Assembly: GCA_024707225.1 (NCBI GenBank)
Contig: JANQAE010000002.1
Location: forward strand, 62,001 to 126,000
Direction of reading: 5' to 3'
Length of the DNA stretch: 64,000 nucleotides
From: Dokdonella sp.
GTDB taxonomy: Bacteria; Pseudomonadota; Gammaproteobacteria; Xanthomonadales; Rhodanobacteraceae
Program-made: the position numbers and the translations under genes
Notes under the pieces: model-generated
The model's database searches: none
What the model was told of the DNA's origin: nothing
What the model saw: only the letters and a program-made list of their open reading frames with translations
In this document: in pieces, positions 49,624 to 62,059 of the stretch
Layout: each line of letters starts with the position of its first letter
Position numbering within the stretch: position 1 is the first letter of the stretch

Positions 49624-50952
49624 GTGAGTGAATTGTGGCAGCGCTGCCTGGCGCGGCTTGAATCCGAATCCGCCGCCGAGGATGTGCACACCTATCTGGC
49701 CCCGCTGCAGGCCAGCGAGAGCGACGCCGGGCTGCGCCTGTTCGCGCCCAATGCCTATACGGTGGAGGCGATCCGCGAACGGTTCCTGCCGCGCATCGCG
49801 ACGGTACTGGAGCATCTGGCCGGCTATCCGGTCAACGTGCGCGTCGACGTCGGGTCGCTGAGCGCCGCGCGCGGCCGCGAGCCGGCCGGCGCGACCGGCA
49901 CGCGGACCGTCGCTCGCCGCGAGCAGCGCGAGGACTCCAACCTCGATCCGCATTACACGTTCGAGACCTTCGTCGAGGGCAAGTCCAACCAGCTCGGCAA
50001 GGCTGCCGCGCTGCAGGTCGCGATGAATCCGGGCCGCGCCTACAACCCGCTGCTGCTCTACGGCGGCACGGGCCTGGGCAAGACGCATCTGATGCACGCG
50101 GCCGGCAATCTCATGCGGCGCAACAACCCGGACGTCAAGCTGCTGTATCTGCGCTCGGAGCAGTTCGTCAGCGGCATGGTCAAGGCGCTCGCACAGAAGA
50201 ACATGGACGACTTCAAGCGCCGGTTTCGCTCGGTGGACGCGCTGCTGATCGACGACATCCAGTTCTTCGCCGGCAAGAACACGACGCAGGAGGAGTTCTT
50301 CCATACCTTCAATGCGCTGTTCGAGGGCAAGCAGCAGATCATCCTGACCTGCGACCGTTATCCGAAGGAAGTGGAGAACCTCGAGCCGCGGCTGAAGTCG
50401 CGCCTCGGCTGGGGCCTGTCGGTGATCGTGGAGCCGCCCGATTTCGAGACGCGCGCGGCGATCCTGCTGTCCAAGGCGCAGAGCAAGGGCGTGGAGCTGC
50501 CCGAAGAGGTCGCGGTGCTGATCGCCAAGCGCATGCGCTCGAACGTGCGCGACCTGGAAGGCGCACTCAATACGCTGGTCGCACGCTCGAACTTCGAAGG
50601 GCGCCTGATCACGGCGGAGTTCGCGCAGGAAACGCTGCGCGACCTGCTGACCGTGCACGCGCAGGCGATCACGATCCAGAACATCCAGCGCACGGTGTCG
50701 GACTACTACCAGCTGCGCCTGTCCGATTTCCTGTCGAAGAACCGCAGCCGCTCGATCGCCCGGCCGCGGCAGATGGCGATGGCGCTGGCCAAGGAGCTGA
50801 CCGAGCACAGCCTGCCGGAGATCGGCGACGCGTTTGGCGGCCGCGACCATACGACCGTACTGCACGCCTGCAGGACGATCGCCGACCTGCGCGAGACCGA
50901 TGGCCGGCTGCGTCAGGACTGGGAAAAACTCGTGCGCGCGCTGACGGGGTGA
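49624..50952 (+). CDS. dnaA: chromosomal replication initiator DnaA
   Basis: 442 residues from GTG 49624 ([15 protein letters not shown], the same start style as E. coli). Domain I is about 1-80 and the linker 85-110. The AAA+ domain carries Walker [18 protein letters not shown] and Walker [41 protein letters not shown] holds the sensor region. Domain IV carries the DnaA signature [20 protein letters not shown]. An upstream TTG at 49606 is rejected because the GTG fits homologues. It binds DnaA boxes in the gap to dnaN. Confidence 0.97.
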   Translation: MSELWQRCLARLESESAAEDVHTYLAPLQASESDAGLRLFAPNAYTVEAIRERFLPRIATVLEHLAGYPVNVRVDVGSLSAARGREPAGATGTRTVARREQREDSNLDPHYTFETFVEGKSNQLGKAAALQVAMNPGRAYNPLLLYGGTGLGKTHLMHAAGNLMRRNNPDVKLLYLRSEQFVSGMVKALAQKNMDDFKRRFRSVDALLIDDIQFFAGKNTTQEEFFHTFNALFEGKQQIILTCDRYPKEVENLEPRLKSRLGWGLSVIVEPPDFETRAAILLSKAQSKGVELPEEVAVLIAKRMRSNVRDLEGALNTLVARSNFEGRLITAEFAQETLRDLLTVHAQAITIQNIQRTVSDYYQLRLSDFLSKNRSRSIARPRQMAMALAKELTEHSLPEIGDAFGGRDHTTVLHACRTIADLRETDGRLRQDWEKLVRALTG

Positions 50953-51158
50953 ACAGGCTGTGGATAATAGGTGGACTTTTCGGCCGCCTCGGGTTATCCA
51001 CAATCGATGCACATCGAAACCGGCACGAAACCCACCGCCAGAAAACGAAATAAAACGATGATTTAAAAGGAAATTTTTGTCGTTTTTCGGTTGTCCCCAG
51101 GCCCTACTACCACGTACTATCCCCAAAAACCAATAACAGAACGAAACGGACGAGACCC
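50953..51158 (+). other. oriC: probable oriC, dnaA-dnaN intergenic region
   Basis: Two perfect 9-mer DnaA boxes: TGTGGATAA at 50959-50967 and TTATCCACA at 50994-51002, in opposite orientation. An AT-rich stretch (51041-51090, with ATTTAAAAGGAAATTTTTG) is the likely unwinding element. TTGTCCCCA (51091-51099) and CTATCCCCA (51117-51125) are 7-of-9 matches. No such boxes were found in the rpmH-dnaA gap. Transcription and coding direction also switch at this block, as at an origin. Confidence 0.8.
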
Positions 51159-52259
51159 ATGCGATTCAGCATTCAACGCGAAGCTCTCTTGAAACCGCTG
51201 CAGCAGGTGACCGGCGTGGTGGAGCGCCGTCAGACCCTGCCGGTGCTGGCGAATCTGCTGGTGCAGGTCGGCACCGACGGTGTTTCGTTCACGGGTACCG
51301 ATCTCGAAGTCGAGATGATCGCCCGCGCCGATGCCGAGTCGCTGGATCCCGGCGAAATGACGATCCCGGCGCGCAAGCTGTTCGACATCAGCCGCGCTTT
51401 GCCGGACGGCAGCAAGATCAAGGTCGAGCAGAACGGGGATCGCGTGACGGTCAGTGCCGGGCGCAGCCGGTTCACGCTGGCGACGCTGCCGGCGACCGAG
51501 TTTCCGGTCATCGATTCGATCGATCTGGTCGAACGCGTCACGCTGCCGGAAGCGGCGCTGAAGGCGTTGATGGACCGCACCGCGTTCGCGATGGCGCACC
51601 AGGACGTCCGTTACTACCTCAACGGCATGCTGCTGGACCTGCGCGAGCATGCGCTGCGCTGCGTCGCCACCGACGGTCACCGGCTGGCGCTGGCTGAGAC
51701 CAAGCTTGACGCGACGATCAGCGCGCGCCGTCAGATCATCATTCCGCGCAAGGGCGTGCTCGAGCTGCAGGGCCTGTTCGAAACCGGCGAGGGCACGGTC
51801 GATCTGGAGTTCGGTCGCAATCATCTGCGCGTGCGCCGTGGCGGCGTGGTGTTCACGTCCAAGCTGATCGACGGCCGTTTCCCCGATTACGAGGCCGTGG
51901 TGCCGATCGGCGTCGACAAGGAAGTGCACGTCAGCCGCGAGGAACTGCGCGCAGCGCTGCAGCGTGCGGCGATCCTGTCGAACGAGAAGTACCGCGGCGT
52001 GAAGCTCGAGGTCGGTCCGAACCGGCTGCGCATCGTCGCGCATAACCCCGAGCAGGAAGAAGCGGTCGAGGAGCTCGAAGCGCGTACCGGCGTATCGGAG
52101 CTGTCGGTCGGGTTCAACGTCAACTATCTGCAGGATGCCCTCGGGGCTCTCGACAGCGACGAGGTGCTGCTGTGCCTGCGCGACGCGCAGTCGAGCTGCC
52201 TGCTGCGCAAGCCCGACACCGAGGACACGCGGCACGTGATCATGCCGCTGCGGCTCTGA
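51159..52259 (+). CDS. dnaN: DNA polymerase III beta subunit (sliding clamp)
   Basis: 366 residues, three-domain clamp. MRFSIQREALLKPLQQVTGV and VLANLLVQVGTDGVSFTGTD open domain 1. FAMAHQDVRYYLNGMLLDLR and HRLALAETKLDA mark domain 2, and FNVNYLQDALGALDSDEVLL the third. The end is HVIMPLRL, the canonical terminus. A terminator follows, so recF is probably expressed from a separate promoter or by read-through. Confidence 0.98.
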   Translation: MRFSIQREALLKPLQQVTGVVERRQTLPVLANLLVQVGTDGVSFTGTDLEVEMIARADAESLDPGEMTIPARKLFDISRALPDGSKIKVEQNGDRVTVSAGRSRFTLATLPATEFPVIDSIDLVERVTLPEAALKALMDRTAFAMAHQDVRYYLNGMLLDLREHALRCVATDGHRLALAETKLDATISARRQIIIPRKGVLELQGLFETGEGTVDLEFGRNHLRVRRGGVVFTSKLIDGRFPDYEAVVPIGVDKEVHVSREELRAALQRAAILSNEKYRGVKLEVGPNRLRIVAHNPEQEEAVEELEARTGVSELSVGFNVNYLQDALGALDSDEVLLCLRDAQSSCLLRKPDTEDTRHVIMPLRL

Positions 52260-52286
52260 TCGCAGTCGGTATCGAACGTGGAAGAG

Positions 52287-52316
52287 GGCCCGCAGGCGTC
52301 AGATGCGGGCCTTTTT
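52287..52316 (+). terminator. intrinsic terminator after dnaN
   Basis: GGCCCGCA (52287-52294), 9-nt loop, TGCGGGCC (52304-52311), then TTTTT (52312-52316). Confidence 0.85.
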
Positions 52317-52350
52317 CATTGAGGGCAGTCGGTGACGGAAGTGGCAAACG

Positions 52351-55952
<3,602 letters not shown>

Positions 55953-56032
55953 TCGCGCCGTCCCGGCGCGATCGGCACGGCGATGACGCGCGTGATCCGC
56001 GCTTCGTCGCTACATCGTTGACGCAAGTGGAA

Positions 56033-56056
56033 AATCTACGAGAGTCATCGTAGATT
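56033..56056. promoter_or_regulatory. perfect inverted repeat upstream of the TPR-tonB genes
   Basis: AATCTACGA (56033-56041), 6-nt loop, TCGTAGATT (56048-56056). No T-run follows, so it could be an operator, or a hairpin between gyrB and the next unit. A second GC palindrome follows at 56061-56093. Not a Fur-box sequence. Confidence 0.4.
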
Positions 56057-56060
56057 GTCG

Positions 56061-56093
56061 GGCCGGCCGGCCGAGCGGAAACCCCGGCCGGCC
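56061..56093. other. GC-rich hairpin after gyrB
   Basis: GGCCGGCCGG (56061-56070), 13-nt loop, CCGGCCGGCC (56084-56093). No T tract, so it is a weak terminator at best. Confidence 0.4.
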
Positions 56094-56248
56094 ACGTGGG
56101 GCGTTTGACCGGTACGCCGTCGATCCGTTGCAACGCAGCACATCCACGCGCATCCGCGTGCTTGTGCCAATCGTAATGGTGGGGGTACGCTGTTTTGACT
56201 CAGCGTATTTTTCATTTCATTCACCGCTTTATCTCAGGTGAGGTCTCC

Positions 56249-57538
56249 ATGAAGTTGCAGAACCTGATCCGCGTCGCCGTGTGCGCGCTGATGCTGATGT
56301 TCGTCGCCGAAGGCGCGCTCGCGCAGAAGTCGGGCAGCAAGGGCAAGGAAGAAGTTGCGTATCCGAATGCGACGCGCAAGGACCCCAAGCCCGACATGTC
56401 GGAGAAGAACCAGCGCGATCTCAACAAGGCCAACGACCTGATCGCCGACGGCAAGGACGACGAAGCGCTTGCGCTGATCGCCAAGGTGACCGAAGACAAG
56501 CGTGCCAAGCCCTACGCGCTGGCGTTCGCCAAGCTGCTGGAGGGCCAGATCCTGTGGGGCAAGGACGACGGTCCCGGCGCGATCGCCGCGCTCAGCGAGG
56601 CGGTGCAGATGGACGCGCTGCCCAACAGCAACCACTTCGACGCGATGTACCAGGTCGCGCAGCTGCAGCTGCAGGAAGAGAAATACGCCGAAGCGCTGGC
56701 TACTCTCGACCGCTATACGCGCGAGAGCGGCAAGAGCACCGCCGACACGCAGGCGATCCGCGCCAACGTGTACTACCGCATGGACAAGTTCCAGGAAGCC
56801 GCCGCCGAGATGACCAAGGCGATCGGCATGACCAACGAGCCGAAGGACAGCTGGTTCCAGATCCTGATCGCCAGCTACTTCGAACTCGACCAGTACGACC
56901 AGGCCGCGCAGGTGCTGCAGCAGCAGCTCGCGAAGGATCCGCAGAACAAGAAGCTGATCAACCAGCTCGCGACCGTCTACATCAACGCCGACAAGCCCGA
57001 TCAGGCGATCGCGGTCATGGTCAAGGCCAAGAACGACGGCCTGATCAGCACCGGCGAGGACTATCTGCAGCTGGCCAAGCTGTACGCCTCCGGCGAGAAG
57101 CACAAGGAAGCGGCCGCCGTGCTCAAGGAAGGTCTCGACAAGGGCATCATCCAGCCCGGCTACGAGCCGTGGCGCCTGCTCGGCGACGTGTGCTCGCAGG
57201 CCGATGACGAGACCTGCGCGATCGACGCCTACGCCAAGGCGTCGCCGTTCGCGAAGGACGGCTACGTCGACTTCCAGCGCGGCTATGCGCTGTACTACCA
57301 GGAACGCTATCCGGAGGCCAAGCAGGCGCTCGACGCGGCGCTGGCCAAGGGCGGCCTGTCGCAGGAAGGCGAGGCCTACATCCTGCGCGGCGACGCCAGC
57401 GACGCCGCCGGCCAGAGCGCAGCGGCGATCGCCGACTGGGAGAAGGCCGCGCAGTTCCCGTCGAGCAAGCAGATGGCCGAGCAGCGTCTGAAGATCGTGC
57501 GTGCCGGCCAGAAGCTGGCGCGGCCGTCGAAGAAGTGA
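56249..57538 (+). CDS. exported TPR-repeat protein of the TonB region, 429 aa
   Basis: Signal peptide (LIRVAVCALMLMFVAEGALA) followed by a tetratricopeptide solenoid of about nine units, for example FDAMYQVAQLQLQEEKYAEA, SWFQILIASYFELDQYDQAA and LLGDVCSQADDETCAIDAYA. Start ATG 56249 has GGTGAGG upstream. Periplasmic TPR proteins encoded next to tonB (such as TtpC-like proteins) support TonB-ExbBD energisation; that role is inferred from position. A 170-bp gap separates it from tonB. Confidence 0.8.
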   Translation: MKLQNLIRVAVCALMLMFVAEGALAQKSGSKGKEEVAYPNATRKDPKPDMSEKNQRDLNKANDLIADGKDDEALALIAKVTEDKRAKPYALAFAKLLEGQILWGKDDGPGAIAALSEAVQMDALPNSNHFDAMYQVAQLQLQEEKYAEALATLDRYTRESGKSTADTQAIRANVYYRMDKFQEAAAEMTKAIGMTNEPKDSWFQILIASYFELDQYDQAAQVLQQQLAKDPQNKKLINQLATVYINADKPDQAIAVMVKAKNDGLISTGEDYLQLAKLYASGEKHKEAAAVLKEGLDKGIIQPGYEPWRLLGDVCSQADDETCAIDAYAKASPFAKDGYVDFQRGYALYYQERYPEAKQALDAALAKGGLSQEGEAYILRGDASDAAGQSAAAIADWEKAAQFPSSKQMAEQRLKIVRAGQKLARPSKK

Positions 57539-57708
57539 CGCATGGCCGACGCCGCTGAACGCGTGAATTTTCGTGTCGGGAACGACTCTTGTGTGACGCA
57601 GCCCCGCTGTTGTACCGTGCAGGGCTCGCTGTTCCGATCAGAGACTGAACTGCGCATGAGCAATAAGACACGGACCGTCCACACATCAATATCGCTGGTC
57701 CATAGCTG

Positions 57709-58386
57709 ATGTCAGACAACAATCCCATCGGAAGCAGCACGAGCAGCACGCCGACGACCTGGAGCTGGCGCCGCGTCACGGCGTTGTCCTCGGCGTTCGC
57801 CCTGCACACCTTCGCCTTTGCGCTGATGCTGACGCCGGCGGCACCGCCGCCGCCGAAAGAGAAGCCCAAAGACAACAAGGTGGTGGTCGAGTTCATCGAA
57901 CCGCCGCCGCCGCCGCCACCCCCGCCGCCGCCGCCGCCGGAGCCGCCCAAGCGTCCGCCGCCGAAGGTGATCGAGAAGATCAAGCCGCCGCCGACTCCGC
58001 CGCCGGAGCCGCCGCCGGTGGTCGTCGTCGAGGAGGCATCGCCGATGGCGGTGCCCGCGCCGCCGCCGGCCCCGCCTGCGCCGCCCGCACCGCCGGCCGA
58101 CATCGCGCCCAGCGAGAACGTCAGCTACCGGCGCATGCGTCCGCCGCGCTATCCGCCGCAGGCGATTCGCCAGCACCAGCAGGGCACGACGATGCTCAAG
58201 GTGCTGGTCGGTCCCACCGGCGAAGCCGAAGAAGTCACGGTCGAAAAATCCAGCGGTTCGCGTCTGCTCGATCAGGCTGCGATTGCCGCCGTGAAAACCT
58301 GGGTGTTCAACCCGGGTGTTAAGGACGGCAAGCCCACTCGTGGGTATGTGCTGGTGCCAATCAAGTTTGATCTTTCCGAACAGTGA
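57709..58386 (+). CDS. tonB: TonB energy-transducing protein
   Basis: 225 residues. N-terminal anchor (ALSSAFALHTFAFALMLTP), then a Pro-rich rigid linker with an uninterrupted proline run around residues 65-77 and (P)n-E-P repeats. The C-terminal domain has RMRPPRYPPQAIRQHQQGTT, TMLKVLVGPTGEAEEVTVEK and SRLLDQAAIAAVKTWVFNPG, ending with LVPIKFDLSEQ. It transfers proton-motive energy from ExbB-ExbD to outer-membrane receptors, which would include the one at 39390. exbB follows 17 bp later. Confidence 0.95.
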   Translation: MSDNNPIGSSTSSTPTTWSWRRVTALSSAFALHTFAFALMLTPAAPPPPKEKPKDNKVVVEFIEPPPPPPPPPPPPPEPPKRPPPKVIEKIKPPPTPPPEPPPVVVVEEASPMAVPAPPPAPPAPPAPPADIAPSENVSYRRMRPPRYPPQAIRQHQQGTTMLKVLVGPTGEAEEVTVEKSSGSRLLDQAAIAAVKTWVFNPGVKDGKPTRGYVLVPIKFDLSEQ

Positions 58387-58403
58387 TCAAAGGGTAAAAC
58401 GTC

Positions 58404-59186
58404 ATGTTGCAAGATACCTCTCAGATTCCGGCCGGTGGATCGGCCCCGGGTGGGTCCAACGCCGAAGCCCTGAACCAGATGGGTTTCGACCATCTGATCC
58501 AGAACTTCGACGCGCTCGGCTGGATCGTGTTCGTCACGCTGGTCCTGATGTCGTTGATGTCGTGGTTCTACATCGTCGCCAACTTCCTGCGTAACACGAT
58601 GATCCGGGCCCGCATGGAGCGCGTGATCAGCACGTTCTGGGACACGCCCTCGACGCAGGACGCCGTCCGTTTCATGGAAGAGCAGCCCAAGGCCGAGCCG
58701 TTCTCGAAGATCGCGCTCGACTGCGCATCGGCCGCCGCCCATCACCAGCGCAGCGAAGGCAGCCGCCTGGTCGACGCGCTGAGCCGCTCGGAGTTCATCG
58801 ACCGCGCGCTGCGCCAGGCCGTCTCGCGCGAGAGCATGCGTCTGGAGACCGGTCTGACCGTGCTCGCCACGGTCGGTTCGGCGGCGCCGTTCGTCGGTCT
58901 GCTCGGTACCGTGTGGGGCATCTACCACGCGCTGATCAAGATCGCCGCGTCGGGCAACGCCTCGATGGAAGCCGTGGCCGGTCCGGTCGGCGAGGCGCTG
59001 ATCATGACCGCGTTCGGTCTGTTCGTCGCGATCCCGGCGGTGCTGGCGTACAACTTCTTCGTGCGCACCAACCGCCTGACCTACGCCCGTTTCGACGAGT
59101 TCGCCCACGATCTGCACGACTTCTTCGCGACCGGTTCGCGTATCGAGAGCGGTGTCGTCGCGCCGGCCCAAGCCGCGAGGAAGTAA
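58404..59186 (+). CDS. exbB: ExbB, proton channel subunit
   Basis: 260 residues, MotA/TolQ/ExbB family. First helix LGWIVFVTLVLMSLMSWFYI, then RTNRLTYARFDEFAHDLHDF at the C-terminus. The two other helices are LTVLATVGSAAPFVGLLGTV with the typical PFVGLLGTVWGI and IMTAFGLFVAIPAVLAYNFF. ExbB forms a pentamer around ExbD. The exbB stop lies 3 bp before exbD. Confidence 0.97.
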   Translation: MLQDTSQIPAGGSAPGGSNAEALNQMGFDHLIQNFDALGWIVFVTLVLMSLMSWFYIVANFLRNTMIRARMERVISTFWDTPSTQDAVRFMEEQPKAEPFSKIALDCASAAAHHQRSEGSRLVDALSRSEFIDRALRQAVSRESMRLETGLTVLATVGSAAPFVGLLGTVWGIYHALIKIAASGNASMEAVAGPVGEALIMTAFGLFVAIPAVLAYNFFVRTNRLTYARFDEFAHDLHDFFATGSRIESGVVAPAQAARK

Positions 59187-59189
59187 GCC

Positions 59190-59609
59190 ATGGCATTCAG
59201 TTCTGGTTCGGGGGGCAGCGGCGCCCCGATGTCGGAGATCAACGTCACGCCGCTCGTCGACGTGATGCTGGTGCTGCTGATCATCTTCATGATCACGGCG
59301 CCGCTGATGTCCCACAAGATCCGCATCGATCTGCCGCAGGCCAATCCCAACGTTCAGACCGAGAACCCGCCCGATCCGATCGATCTGGCGGTCAAGGAGA
59401 CCGGCGACCTGTACTGGAACGACGAGCCGATCACCGAAGCGATGCTGCAGGCGCAGCTGCGCGTGGCCGCACAGAAGCAGCCGCAGCCGGAGCTGCAGAT
59501 CCGTGCGGACAAGACGACCCAGTACCAGCTGATCGCGACCGTCATGGCCAATGCCAAGACGGCCGGTATGGTCAAGATCGGTTTCATCACCGCTGCGGCG
59601 GGCGACTGA
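59190..59609 (+). CDS. exbD: ExbD, first copy
   Basis: 139 residues. INVTPLVDVMLVLLIIFMIT contains the membrane helix with the conserved Asp that carries protons; the periplasmic domain begins ELYWN-like (GDLYWNDEPITEAMLQAQLR) and ends TAGMVKIGFITAAAGD. Tightly linked to exbB. A terminator follows before the second exbD. Confidence 0.96.
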   Translation: MAFSSGSGGSGAPMSEINVTPLVDVMLVLLIIFMITAPLMSHKIRIDLPQANPNVQTENPPDPIDLAVKETGDLYWNDEPITEAMLQAQLRVAAQKQPQPELQIRADKTTQYQLIATVMANAKTAGMVKIGFITAAAGD

Positions 59610-59644
59610 TCGCGGGATCGTCTCTGCCTGGCAGGACGAACGAG

Positions 59645-59673
59645 CGGCGCCGGGGCAACCCGGCGCCGTTTTT
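59645..59673 (+). terminator. intrinsic terminator between the two exbD genes
   Basis: CGGCGCCGGG (59645-59654), loop GCAA, CCCGGCGCCG (59659-59668), then TTTTT (59669-59673). Perfect 10-bp stem. Confidence 0.9.
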
Positions 59674-59745
59674 CGTTTGAGCGATGGCGGCGGCGGTAGG
59701 GCCGGCGTAGGATCGAGCCGTCGTCCTCACAGCAGGAGGTGCGTC

Positions 59746-60156
59746 ATGGCTTGGACCGGATCCTTTTCCCGCGTCGATCTGCAGGCCGAGATCAACATCA
59801 CGCCGCTGATCGACGTCATGCTGGCCCTGCTCGCGATCTTCATGATCGCCGCGCCGGTGGTGACGCGTCAGATCGACCTGCCGCTGGCCGGCTCGACGGC
59901 GCCACCTCCGCCGATCGAGCCGCCGCTGCTGACGCTGTCGATCATGGGCGCGGGCGAGTGGTACCTCGATGGCGTGGCGGTCACGCGCGCCGGTCTGGCC
60001 GATCGCCTGCGCACGCACATCGCCTCGGCACCGGCCGCACCGGTGGTCGAGTTGCGCGCGCAGCCGACCAGCGCCTATGACGATGTGGCCTCGGCGCTGG
60101 CGGTCGCACGCGCGAGCGGCGTGACGCAGCTACGCATCGCGACGCCCGAACGCTGA
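59746..60156 (+). CDS. ExbD-like protein, second copy
   Basis: 136 residues with the same layout: INITPLIDVMLALLAIFMIA with the Asp in the helix, then a short Pro-rich link (APPPPIEPP) and the periplasmic domain GEWYLDGVAVTRAGLADRLR. Strong site AGGAGG. Because a terminator separates it from exbD1, it may have its own promoter (TAGGAT near 59708). Second ExbD copies are typical in xanthomonads (established), and its partner may be a specialised TonB system. Confidence 0.93.
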   Translation: MAWTGSFSRVDLQAEINITPLIDVMLALLAIFMIAAPVVTRQIDLPLAGSTAPPPPIEPPLLTLSIMGAGEWYLDGVAVTRAGLADRLRTHIASAPAAPVVELRAQPTSAYDDVASALAVARASGVTQLRIATPER

Positions 60157-60201
60157 GCGGTTTCGTTCCGCGCGCGGCGGCATCCGCCGCGCACGGCCGC
60201 T

Positions 60202-60944
60202 TCAGTCCGCGAGGATCGCCAGGTAGCGGCGAACCGTCGTGGCGATGCCGTCGTAGAGCGCCTCGCCGAACAGCGCATGTCCGATCGACACTTCGTCGAG
60301 GAAGCCGATCGCCTGCTTGAGGGCCGGCAGATTGCGCTGATTGAGATCGTGGCCGGCGTTGACGCCGAGGCCCGCCGCGCGCGCCCGCTCGGCCGACTCG
60401 ACGCAGGCGGCGAGCTCGGCCGAGGCGTCGCCGGCCGCGAACGCCGTCGCGAACGGACCGGTATACAGCTCGATGCGGTCGGCACCGACGTCGGCGGCGC
60501 GCTCGATGTCCTGCGAACCGGCATCCATGAACAGGCTGACGCGGCAGCCGAGCGCCTTGAGCGCCTGCACGAGCGGACGCAGGCGTTCACCGTCGCGGCG
60601 CAGATCGAAGCCGTGATCGGAGGTGATCTGGCCGTCGCCGTCGGGGACCAGGGTCGCCTGCGCCGGTCGGGCCTGGCGCACCAGCTCGATCAGACCCGGA
60701 TACGTCCCACGCGGCGGCGCGAACGGATTGCCCTCGATGTTGTACTCGACGCCGTCGAGTGCGCGGCGATGCGGCCGACGTCGTCGACGCGGATGTGCCG
60801 CTGATCGGGACGCGGATGCACGGTGATGCCGTGACAGCCGCTGGCGATCGCGACGCGCGCGGCCTGTACCGGATCGGGATCGGTGCCGCCGCGCGAGTTG
60901 CGCAGGACTGCGACCTTGTTGACGTTGACGCTGAGCAGGGTCAT
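60202..60944 (-). CDS. pdxJ: pyridoxine 5'-phosphate synthase PdxJ (frame broken)
   Basis: TIM-barrel enzyme that condenses 1-deoxyxylulose 5-phosphate with 3-amino-2-oxopropyl phosphate. [20 protein letters not shown] and [20 protein letters not shown] are in one frame. Then [26 protein letters not shown]-like [20 protein letters not shown] and [17 protein letters not shown] are in another; the last of these contains a conserved phosphate-site segment. The break is at 60759-60766, where one G is probably missing ([12 protein letters not shown]). Corrected length is about 247 residues, as usual. Convergent with exbD2. Confidence 0.9.
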
Positions 60945-61099
60945 GACGAAGGGGAGAGCGGCCCGATGATGCCGTCCCGGCGGAACGGCGGCAGCCCAAT
61001 CCTAACGCGTCGTCGCATCGCGCCGGCTATCGGGCGCGATCGCGCCGGGTGTTGGCTTGCGCGCGGAACGGCTCGGGCGGCGCGCAGCGGCCGCGCGCT

Positions 61100-62050
61100 T
61101 CAGCGGCAGCTCTCGGCGACTTCCTTCCAGATCACCGGATCCCAATATGCGCCGTCCTTCGACTCGGTGACCTTGTCCGGGTTGAGCCGCGCGGCGAGGA
61201 AATAGGTCATGCCGGGTTCGACCTCGACGCTGAGCGTCTTGTAGCGATTCGACTGCGCGTTGCGCAGCCGCTCGTTGAACGACAGATAGCGCGCATCGAT
61301 GCCTTCGCCGACGGTGAGGACGTGCGTGCCCGGATCGAGCCGGAACGAGGTCGCGTCGGTCGGCCCGGGCAGGCGGCCGTCGACCGCGACCAGCTTGGCC
61401 TCGTGCAGGTTCTCGCTGCGCGGCGGACTGCCGAAGACGCTGATGCGGCCGCAGCCGCCGCTCCCGCCGGTCGCAGTCGCCGAGGCGCCGACGGTCAGGC
61501 GCACCGCCGGTACGCGCACGCTGGCGACCGGACCGGACACCGCGAACGTGCGGTCGTTGCGTCGCACGCCGAGCGCGAGCGCATCGCCGTCCGCTACGGA
61601 CGCCACGCTGTCGCGCAGCAGCAGCGCGGCCTTCGGCTGGCCGGCGGGATCGGCGCCGAGGCTGGCCAGCGAGCGGTCGTTGACCGAGACCAGCACGTCG
61701 CCGCCGCGCACGCCGAGCCGCTCGGCGGTACCGCCCGGCGTCACCGCCAGCACGCGCAGGCCGTCGCGCGCGCGCTCGGCGCTGCTGCTGTCGACGAGCA
61801 GACCCAGATCGTTGACGCGGCGCGCCGGCTCGTCGATCTCGAGCGTACGCTGCTGGTCGATCGCGCCGGATGCGGCGAGGTCGAGCATCAGTGCGCGCAG
61901 CTCCTCGCGCAGCCGCAGCTGGGTGGCGGCTGCTTCGTCGGGCGTGGCGCCGGCATGGTTCTGCGCAGCGGCCGGCAACGCGCCGAACGCGAGCGTGGAG
62001 ACGATGCACAGGCGAAGAAGCGACGGGTAATGGAAGCTGGTCATGGGCAT
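61100..62050 (-). CDS. exported PDZ-domain protein, 316 aa
   Basis: Signal peptide (MTSFHYPSLLRLCIVSTLAF, ending LPAAAQ). The N-terminal helical part has LRLREELRALMLDLAASGAI. A PDZ-like unit (LRVLAVTPGGTAERLGVRGG, DVLVSVNDRSLASLG) lies near residues 95-130. The C-terminal beta-rich part (SFRLDPGTHVLTVGEGIDAR) resembles PEGA-like periplasmic domains. It follows a sigma-factor/anti-sigma pair in the same direction, so its expression or role is likely linked to that stress system. Function unknown. Confidence 0.75.
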   Translation of the reverse strand: MPMTSFHYPSLLRLCIVSTLAFGALPAAAQNHAGATPDEAAATQLRLREELRALMLDLAASGAIDQQRTLEIDEPARRVNDLGLLVDSSSAERARDGLRVLAVTPGGTAERLGVRGGDVLVSVNDRSLASLGADPAGQPKAALLLRDSVASVADGDALALGVRRNDRTFAVSGPVASVRVPAVRLTVGASATATGGSGGCGRISVFGSPPRSENLHEAKLVAVDGRLPGPTDATSFRLDPGTHVLTVGEGIDARYLSFNERLRNAQSNRYKTLSVEVEPGMTYFLAARLNPDKVTESKDGAYWDPVIWKEVAESCR

Positions 62051-62059
62051 GGTCTTGAA

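Noticed and set aside
57900-58090. Proline-codon repeats (CCGCCGCCG...) as a DNA repeat array
   Set aside because: They encode the normal Pro-rich periplasm-spanning linker of TonB.
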